Below are positions 25,654-32,500 of a stretch of DNA of 32,500 nucleotides, piece after piece. This stretch comes from Symbiodinium natans (taxonomy: Eukaryota > Sar > Dinophyceae > Suessiales > Symbiodiniaceae). Location of the stretch: contig CAJNDS010002595.1 in the NCBI GenBank assembly GCA_905221605.1, positions 1 to 32,500 on the forward strand, read 5' to 3'. Numbering within the stretch: the stretch's first letter is position 1; every line of letters starts with the position of its first letter. Both the position numbers and the translations under genes were made by a program. The notes beneath the pieces were generated by a model that saw nothing but the letters and a program-made list of their open reading frames with translations, searched no databases and was not told where the DNA came from.

Positions 25654-27079
25654 GGGCTCTGCCCTGGCGTGAGTAAAGCCTGCCAGGACAACCCCCTACA
25701 GGGCTCCTTTCGGGGTCAAAAGCGCCTGTTACTTTAAGGTCCCTGGCTGCCCTGGTGCTCTGCCTCTGGGTGCCCCCTTGCTGGCGACCAGCATTCCGAC
25801 CGGGGCCCCTACATTTTTCTTGGGCCTGCTACCGCATCCGTCCCATGTCATGCGACTTGCAGGGACGGGGATCTCTAAAGACAGGAGCTGAACAAGGTCC
25901 TGTCAGCTACGACGAGTCTCTTGCCGGGCTAATGCTGGCTTCAGACCTTCAGTCTCAGCCTGTGCGAGTGTGACTGCAAGCCAGTGTGGGTGCCACATCA
26001 CAGAGGACGCCTGGATACAAAGACCCGATGACTGGCGTGCTGTCATGACGTGTGTATTCGGGGAAACGCAGACAAGAGTTCGGGTGCATTGCCAACCACA
26101 AAAAGCTTAAGGCAACACGCATGCCCCCCAACGACTCGCTTTTCTAATTACATTCCGCACTCCCGTGTTACCCACGTTCCCATCCTCGGCTCTGCTTGCC
26201 TGCACGTGGGTCCATGCAATCATGGAAGGAGGCGCACGTCTGACGGCCCACAGACGGCCCAAGAGTGTACTACGTACACCCACCACTCAACTCTGTAGAA
26301 AGTCTACTTCTCAAGCCACGCACCCAAGCATTAACACAGCGCCTGCGACTGCACACCTGTTGGCCCGTGGCAAGTAAACCGTGTTCGGTTTGAAGACCTT
26401 CTTGAGAAACTTTAGCTTGGAACTGCTACTTTCGGAATTCGATCACTGGGGAGTTACTGAGTTTGTGCCAGCCTCATCATCCAGTCCAGCAGGGACATCC
26501 ACATGTCCGTCCAGAAGGGCAATGCCAGTCTGCGACAGGCAGAGCAGAACGGCACAAGTTATTGTACTACACACGCTACGCCGAACTGTACTGATCACCA
26601 TCGTACAGAAACCGTGCATGGAGCCCGAACCTTCGTCTTTGGCCTCGCTTAGCTTTGGTTGTTCGGAGCGGATCCGCCTTTGGCCAGGACTTCGTCTGTC
26701 CAAGAATGCTTTGCACTGATGTCCTACTGTTGGCGGCGAGAACTCGGCGAGCCTCCCCCAGCTCACCAATTCAACGCATGGAAGGCTCTGGGAATCGTCC
26801 GTGCAAGTATACCAAGCAGCTGCGGCAGGTGTCAATTCAATACCATCATGACCGCTCGGGTGCTAGTCACTCTCGGCATTGCATGGCATTGCTAAACGAC
26901 CTCCCCGATGCATTTAAACACTCAAATCTGCAAGCAAGCATGCAGCAAGCAGAGCGTGAGCTGTTTCTGCGCAAGTACCATTAAGCTGGGTCGATCTCTT
27001 GATACGTGATAGAGTCAAGCCTGGGAACTTCGAACCTTGCGAAGTGTGCAACGATTCGTGATTTGCATATCTGCAGCGC
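25654..27079. other. Intergenic region without recognised gene
   Basis: Only short frames. A minus-strand stretch near 26443-26546 (peptide TGIALLDGHVDVPAG, preceded by a CAG) could be an exon, but nothing supports it further. Confidence 0.35.
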
Positions 27080-27129
27080 ATTATTATTATTATGATTATT
27101 ATGATTATGATTATTATTATTATTATTAA
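27080..27129. repeat. (ATT)n microsatellite
   Basis: About sixteen ATT units interrupted by three ATG variants. Confidence 0.9.
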
Positions 27130-28320
27130 TGCAGCATATTACGTGTTCCAAGATGTTCCAAGGCCAATTGGAAGATCTCTATCAGGCACTTGAGCTCCGA
27201 CTTTCGGGAACAGGAACTGTGCAAGCATAGCTTCTCATGGATTCTTCCAGCGGACGTTCTGGTCCTACGGAAAAGGAACAGAAGAAGGTAGTGCCAACCA
27301 GGACTGCATCAGCGCGGCCTGCTAACGGCGCTTTCCTGCTCCGTTGACGGCCTGAAGAACGCGACCAGATGCAAACCGTACAGTAGCGACGCACATGCGA
27401 CAAATTGATACACATCAGGGGGACCCTCCGCGGAAACATTCCAAAACCCATCGTGGACTCTTTGCAAACCTCGCAGCGGTAGATCACGCGACGCATGGTC
27501 ATGTTAGCCTCCGAAATTCTGAAGCTTACGCGGATTTACGCGGTAATTGTTTCTTGTATTCGTTGAAATTGGCAGGTCTTTGAAACAATTAGGCAAAGCA
27601 GCGAACAAGTGATGAGACACGTGAATTTGGTTGCTTGTGAAAAGAGAAGACCAAATTAGTTCAATGGCCAGCCGGTCCAAATTGACACGCCCAGCTTACG
27701 TGGAGCTTGCGCGGATTTCTGACCATAGGGTCCCGAATCTGGCCTTCCAGGGCTCTCCGATGCTTCTGCGAGGTTAGCCAATCTGCTTCCACGGACACAT
27801 ATATGACGCGGAACTTATGTGCATACACGGGCATTGTCTTGTACCCCACCCCCTGCGAGCCCAGGTTTCCGGAAGCTTTATCATGTTTCCACTTTTGAGA
27901 TCGCCCACATAGATCCACACGAGATCCTCAAGGAGTGTGCCTCCCGCTGCTCCTGATACATACGGCGCAGCACCGCCCGTGGAGCTCGAGCACCATCTCC
28001 TGGGCGAAGACTGCTCACATCTGCTGCTTGCCCCATGCTGCCTCACTATATCTCACTATGTACTGAACATGCTACTTTCGTCGCGAGTCCTCTCACTCCA
28101 TTGCTTCGCTCCTGGATACTCGTGACTTAGTGTGGTCTTGCGGGTCATGAAGAAATTCACAGAAAAAGTGTCAAGGCAAACCTATAGCTGAACCTCGCCT
28201 GCGGTGGAGACGGTGGATCTGACGAGGAGGAGCTTGTGCATGAAATTATGGTGGCCTCCCGGTCGACCGAATCTTCTGAAAAAAAAAACATGTTTTTGCA
28301 TGTGGTTGCATGGGCTACAG
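27130..28320. other. Intergenic region without recognised gene
   Basis: No convincing gene. A minus-strand stretch around 27990-28030 reads VFAQEMVLELHG, which could be a host exon, but no splice structure was established. Confidence 0.3.
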
Positions 28321-28549
28321 CTGTTCATCTGAGGAGTATAGCGTAGTATAGCTGAGCACCGCCGGCATGTGCACGCATGCCAACGTGACATCCTTTGACC
28401 CTGCAAGTGCCATGCCATGATGCCTCGTCACTTCCCTTGCGAGCTCGGAGGGGTGGCCTCGAACACAATCGAACACGATCGAACACGAGCTCACGTGATG
28501 TAATCTCGCGCTGTGCGTAGATAAGCCATAGCATGGCCAAGCATGGTCG

Positions 28550-28639
28550 CAATAGCTCGGGGGCTTGCCGTTGCTTCTTCTTTCCTTTTTTGCCGGCCGG
28601 CCCCTTTGCGTCATAGCTCTGCTCATTCCAATCCCTTTC
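28550..28639 (-). CDS. Possible exon, Lys-rich end of the Trp/Gly-rich host gene
   Basis: Read on the minus strand after a TTTCATGGCAG acceptor-like site, the frame gives ERDWNEQSYDAKGPAGKKG followed by a Lys/Gln-rich tail. It matches the Trp-rich, charged style of the exon at 28698-29384 and probably continues it. I could not fix a donor/acceptor pair that joins the two in frame. The end near 28550 is approximate. Confidence 0.35.
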
Positions 28640-28697
28640 CTGCCATGAAAGTATGGTTCAACCAGTGCTACTACCAGGTTCTGGCATTCCTAGACAC

Positions 28698-29384
28698 TTG
28701 TCAAAGTCTGCCCTTGTGCCTCCCAGCCCCGCCAGTCATTCCAGGACTGGGACTTGCTCCAGCCGCGGCCACGCTGTGGCTCCCAGTCAGCCCAGCTTCC
28801 TGGACCTTCCCCTTCCTCCCAGCCCCAGCCCTCCCACTGCTGCCTCTCCTGCCTTGGCCTTGGCCACTGTCGCTGTGCTGTCACATCCCAAACAGCCGTG
28901 CTCCCAATCACTGCATCGCTTCCTCTCCACTTTCCCTCTTTCCCCTCTTTCCCCTTGCCCAGCTCAGCTGGCTGGCGAGCTTGGCGAAGTTGGTGAAGCG
29001 GCGGTGGGACTTGTGGAATGTGTGGAATGTGTGGGCTTTGCGGGTATGCTTCGTATGCTTCTTGAACTTGAGAGACTGGCCGGGTTGGTGCTCGGGGAGC
29101 CTGGCCAGCCTGCCGAGCTTGAGGTGCGGAGTGTGCCACTTGTGCCACTGAGTGTACTTGCTGTGCTTTGGTGGACTCCTGCGCTTTCTGAAGTAACTGC
29201 AGGATTGGACGGCTTTCTTGGGGGGTTGCATCTGGAGATGGCAGCTGCCATGACAGTCCAGGTTGAAAGACCGGCGCTTCTGCCGAAAGCATCTTTTTGC
29301 TTGGGTCTGGAGGTGGACCCGGCGGCTCTTGGAGCACCGCTGGTGGAGGAGATTTCGGCCTGGCAGCCGTCGCAGCCGTCGCAG
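28698..29384 (-). CDS. Exon of a Pro/Gln- and Trp/Gly-rich host protein
   Basis: About 229 codons on the minus strand. It follows a T-rich stretch and an AG at 29385-29386, a plausible splice acceptor. The sequence runs from Pro-rich (PPPAVLQEPPGPPPDPSKK) through a Gln/Ala-rich helix to a Trp/Gly/Glu/Arg-rich tail (WEGWGWEEGEGPGSWADWE). The frame reaches a TAG at 28690; a GT donor at 28697 would end the exon just before it. Low-complexity Trp/Gly-rich proteins of this kind are often RNA-associated, but no defined domain is visible, so no function is assigned. It probably belongs with the exons at 30367-30969. Confidence 0.5.
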
Positions 29385-29399
29385 CTTCAGTGGTCAAAA

Positions 29400-30366
29400 T
29401 AAATTTAAAATAAAGCGTGAGCATAAACGGAACTGAGGAACTGAGTCTCGGACGGGCGCGGCCCTGCGTTTTCCGGCTGCCACTGGCGGGGCCACTGCTG
29501 CCCGAGCACAGCACGGGGCCGGATGCGAGAAGGCCAGTTTGGTCGTGGCGGTGCATTATCCAATGGATTTGGGCCCAAGCGACTCTTCCGTGCCTGCACC
29601 ACACAAATACAAAATGCTTGCGAACAACTCTTCCGGACTCATCCTTTGGAAATTGACGGAAAGTGTTGGAACCCACAGCGAGTGCCCCAAGGCCTCCAGT
29701 GTCTCTGCAAGCCCGACAGCCTGCACCCTGGGAACAAGTGGTGCAGTAAGTGTCAGTACCCCTAGTGTAGCTTGGCAAGGAGCCGCGCCTGTTGGCGATG
29801 ACCTGCATGATGGTCGCTTGCAGATCATGGCGGGTCCTGGAGTGCTCACATCTAAGAACCCCTCCGTGACCGGGGATCGTCACAGTCCAGCCTGCCCTCG
29901 GATTCCGCTGGTTGCACGGAGTTTGCGACGTTGGTAGCCGTCGTATGTTGCTGCATGGGCTCCTGTGGGCTTCCTTAAACAAGCTTCAAGTTGTGCTCCC
30001 AAGAAATTTGAAACAGTCCTGCACCCCCATCGAGAAATCCAAGGCATCCTCTGGTGGGAACTTGTTTGAGCTGCTTGAGTGAGAACATATCCAAATTTGC
30101 TACAACATATCACGGCGGCTTTCGAGGCCTCAAAGGCATCTGGCGTTCTGTCAATAGGCTCCGTACCTGAGGATCAGCTTTGCAGCATCATCAGAGTCTC
30201 AGACATGGGGCCACCCAAGCTGGATTGATGTGGAACACAAGTGAAAGTGCCAGCGAGGCTGTGGCAGCCAATGCTTTTTGCCATTAGCGGCAGAGAGAGG
30301 AGCCTGTAGCAGCAGCATTTGTAGCAGCGGTCTCACATTGTATCTGGGTTAAAGCGGCTAAAGCGG
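29400..30366 (-). other. Presumed intronic region of the minus-strand gene
   Basis: No long frame with clear protein character on the minus strand. A 53-base stretch at 30114-30166 (TEPIDRTPDAFEASKAA), between a CAG and a GTGATATG donor-like site, may be a small exon. Plus-strand frames here are unconvincing. Confidence 0.3.
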
Positions 30367-30549
30367 CTAAAGGATTGCGGGGAGCCCTTCGCCCCGCCTG
30401 CTGCCTTGGTGCCTGAGTTCCGTGTCTGTGGGCAATGTGGGCACCTCCAGCCGCTCCGAGGGCGGGGAATCTGCCTCTGGGTCCGCGATGGCTGATTCGA
30501 CCGCAGCCAACAGAACTGCTCCATGAAGTTCCCTGTCCAAGTTGAACTC
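30367..30549 (-). CDS. Exon 3 of the minus-strand host gene
   Basis: Begins after the acceptor CCATCAG and reads EFNLDRELHGAVLLAAVESA, then an acidic Pro/Ser/Glu stretch, to a TAG at 30367. The exon may end earlier at a donor I cannot pick. Phase 0 with the exon before it. Confidence 0.5.
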   Translation of the reverse strand, partial: EFNLDRELHGAVLLAAVESAIADPEADSPPSERLEVPTLPTDTELRHQGSRRGEGLPAIL

Positions 30550-30606
30550 CTGATGGAATGGAGGCAAACTCGAAACAAGATCAACAAGCGCCACATTAGC
30601 TCACAC

Positions 30607-30741
30607 GGCAAGTCCAAAGGCAACTCGAGCCTCCACGAGCTCGCTGACTTTCTTCGTGGTGCCTTCCGGCACTGTTGGAGACGTTGGAGGTTCTGGTTCC
30701 ACCGTCATCTCTGGCTCGACTGTTTGCGCTGCTTTCGGAGC
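30607..30741 (-). CDS. Exon 2 of the minus-strand host gene
   Basis: 45 codons starting APKAAQTVEPEMTVEPEPP and ending KKVSELVEARVAFGLA. It is bounded by CCTCAG (acceptor) and GTGTGAGC (donor). Without splicing the frame would hit TGA at 30601-30603; that TGA lies inside a proposed 57-base intron, and the frame is identical on its other side. Confidence 0.5.
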
Positions 30742-30798
30742 CTGAGGCAGCAATCACGTGGTATCTTGTTGCAAGCATGAAATGAACATTGGTTCTAC

Positions 30799-30969
30799 AA
30801 TGTCATACAATGTCGATGTGTTTTGTTGCTCCTCGTCGTCATCATCTACCATGTCCGCCCAACTCGAAGATGGCAGCCGCGTTCGCTGCACGGGTGCTTG
30901 TGGTGTCTGTTGCTTCGGTGGCTCGCTTGCGGGGGAGAGTGTACAATCGGCAGGAGAGCTTGGCTGCAT
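30799..30969 (-). CDS. Exon 1 (or internal exon) of the minus-strand host gene
   Basis: 57 codons from an ATG at 30969 (MQPSSPADCTLSP), through a Pro/Gln-rich part, to SSSWADMVDDDDEEQQ and TLYDI. A GTAGAACC donor follows; the proposed intron (30742-30798) is 57 bases and phase 0. The frame is open further upstream to 31188, so this may not be the true start. The acidic SWADMVDDDDEE motif and the Trp-rich downstream exons suggest one nucleic-acid-associated protein, by inference only. Confidence 0.5.
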
Positions 30970-31189
30970 CGTCTCGTCCGGCCTCGAATGCCAGCATTTG
31001 GCATACGAAATCATACGAAGCAGCGGAGTAGAGCCGTGACTGAGAGTGGCACGTGGCTGCATCGCCATCAGTATCTGGCTCCTCTTGCACGCTTCTTGCC
31101 TGTGGTCTTCCTGGAGCAGATCACTCCGCAGGTGGGCTTCCGCTGAGCCTTTGCTCCTGGGGCCGCGGCCCTTTTCGTTGACCGTCACT

Positions 31190-32136
31190 GTGAAACTTAC
31201 AAGCGTGCCAACTGTCCACTTCCCAGCATAGTCCTGAGGCAGCTAAAGATCTGCAAATACACAAGCTAACGAAGCTGAGGGAGCCGAGACCAAGGCTCCA
31301 TGGATGAGATGGATGTCCCTTGAAAATTCACTGAAAAGCTCTTCGCAAGCAATGAAACCGTACCTTGGCAAGCTTCCGTGGCTTCATGACGATCTGCTGT
31401 GATGTGGCGAAACGTGCCGAGTGATCCGAATGCCGGGCCGCAGGCGTGCCACCAACACTCTTTATTCTTCCAACGTAACGCCGCGTCTCGTCACTCGACC
31501 TTGGCGACGAAGAGCACTGCAGAGTGGTGCTGTGCCCATTTCACACTGCACAAAGCCAAGCTGAGCCTCTCACATCTCAGGGAATATCAACCCACATTGG
31601 GCTCTCAAATCTTTACTGTATCGAACCAAATGTAGCAGGGAGCGGTTCATCTCGCACAGAGCTTGCAGCAGCAACGTTGACAAGCAGCTCCTTAGACTTG
31701 CGTGCTCAGATTTGGGTTGGAAGACACCAGCTACAATCTCTGGCCATCCACCATTAAGGGTTCACAGCTGTCTCGAGCAACCGTATGAAGCCAATCAGGT
31801 TCATCACAATGTTTAGCAGGCCCATTTGCTGCGTTTCAGAAATTATGACAGACAGAGCAAAGAACAAAGAAGCCAACCCTCGGTAAACTCAGGCTCCAGA
31901 AACACCGGTATCCCGGTACCCCCTTTGCGCTTCCAGGTCGGCGGACAGCGCAAAGATCCCGTGAGCATCTGACAGGCCAAGGTTGCCGACACCGAGGACC
32001 CCCAAGAAACCCCCCAAAATGATTCCTCTGATCATTGATCTCTAAGTTCTCCCCGGCGAAAATTCGGCATACTGACCAAGAAGTTATTCGAGAGCTTCAA
32101 AATGCGCAGTCGGAGTGAATACTCAGTATTTTGTCA
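31190..32136. other. Intergenic region without recognised gene
   Basis: Short frames only on either strand, and no repeat or RNA gene recognised. Confidence 0.35.
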
Positions 32137-32481
32137 ATGGATTCCTACCGCCTTGAGCTCGTCCATGCTGGAGCCTCTCACCAAGCATCTGACAAGCGAA
32201 CAAGCTACGAAGGCTGCCAAAAGGTTGCTATGCCCTTCTATGCCCTTGCCGAAGGACCAGGACTTTGCTTCGGTGCATGGTATTGCATGGTGATGAAGCT
32301 GTTGAGTCGTGAGGTTGCATGGGAGAGAGAGGTTGATTTAGGAGGCTTCTTTGTGGGCCTTGGGGGCTCGAAGCTTCTGTGTTGTATTGTAGGGATTGGT
32401 GTTTTTCTGTCAAGGGATACGTCTCAAGGTCATTTAGGACGGGATCTTGATGCCGACATTGCCCTGCCGGATGCCGAGTAG
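32137..32481 (+). CDS. Hypothetical frame, unrecognised
   Basis: 114 codons from ATG (MDSYRLELVHAGASHQ) to TAG. The middle (MPFYALAEGPGLCFGAWYC) and a hydrophobic segment (LLCCIVGIGVFL) give it a slightly protein-like look, with an acidic tail. No family recognised, and a chance frame is quite possible. Confidence 0.2.
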   Translation: MDSYRLELVHAGASHQASDKRTSYEGCQKVAMPFYALAEGPGLCFGAWYCMVMKLLSREVAWEREVDLGGFFVGLGGSKLLCCIVGIGVFLSRDTSQGHLGRDLDADIALPDAE

Positions 32482-32500
32482 CATCGCGCGATGCTCGAAA

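Noticed and set aside
28458-28488. Three 10-base tandem units (CGAACACRAT) as a CRISPR-like or regulatory array
   Set aside because: Too short, without spacers, in a eukaryotic setting; simply a small tandem repeat.
28543-29402. Plus-strand frames of 202 and 249 codons
   Set aside because: They are antisense to the Trp/Gly-rich minus-strand exon; their Leu/Pro-rich translation mirrors its codons.
29523-29765. Plus-strand frame with a Cys-rich end (CLCKPDSLHPGNKWCSKC)
   Set aside because: It looks zinc-finger-like but has no supporting splice sites or upstream coding character, and lies in the presumed intron of the minus-strand gene.

Overview
The window looks like nuclear DNA of a protist, most probably a dinoflagellate. 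That is an inference from several signs: a very large GC-rich Ty3/gypsy-type retroelement with CCCH-finger Gag and RanBP2-type fingers; a short run of TTTAGGG-type (CCCTAAA) repeats, a telomere type reported from dinoflagellates and plants; long TA and TG microsatellites; and a minus-strand gene rich in Trp, Gly and acidic stretches. No rRNA, tRNA, CRISPR array or bacterial operon was seen.

Layout. 1-1750 is AT-rich repeat DNA (a ~260-bp imperfect tandem repeat plus imperfect inverted repeats), ending in a degenerate (CCCTAAA)4 tract at 1793-1820. 2081-2847 is a broken (TA)n tract. Into it is inserted a 17.2-kb LTR retrotransposon (2848-20014) with 294-bp TG...CA LTRs differing at one base, a CTAT target duplication and a purine-rich tract before the 3' LTR. 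The TA tract resumes at 20015-20172. After it come a TG-rich tract (20240-20740), a large near-perfect palindrome (arms 21638-21828 and 21839-22029), a diverged 0.4-kb duplication (23895-24323 and 25270-25653), and a multi-exon minus-strand host gene between about 31.0 and 28.5 kb.

The retrotransposon is the centre of interest. Its frames in order are: (1) a 2.9-kb-residue Gag-protease-polyprotein (3326-12073) carrying the C-terminal half of RT, a full RNase H and a full DD35E integrase; (2) an overlapping frame (11869-14490) carrying a Rossmann/methyltransferase-like region and the N-terminal half of RT with the YVDD box; (3) an ADP-ribosyltransferase-fold protein (14411-15247); (4) an acidic coiled-coil frame broken by one TAG (15210-15821); (5) a 1091-residue protein with C2H2, two RanBP2-like fingers, a membrane segment, a SWIM finger and a PLD (HxK...D...GSxN) nuclease-type domain (15754-19029). 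RT is therefore cut between motif C and the thumb, and the halves lie on opposite sides of RNase H-integrase. The order RTc-RH-IN-RTn is a third rotation of the circular order shared by gypsy and copia pol genes.

The second unusual signal is a family of about a dozen small GC-rich hairpins. Each has a 5' arm GCG(G)NNN with a constant bulged G, a short loop, and a complementary 3' arm N'N'N'CGC. They lie mainly in the leader, the gaps between frames, the 3' untranslated part and the LTRs. Paired positions covary across all four Watson-Crick pairs, so the structure rather than the sequence seems to be kept.
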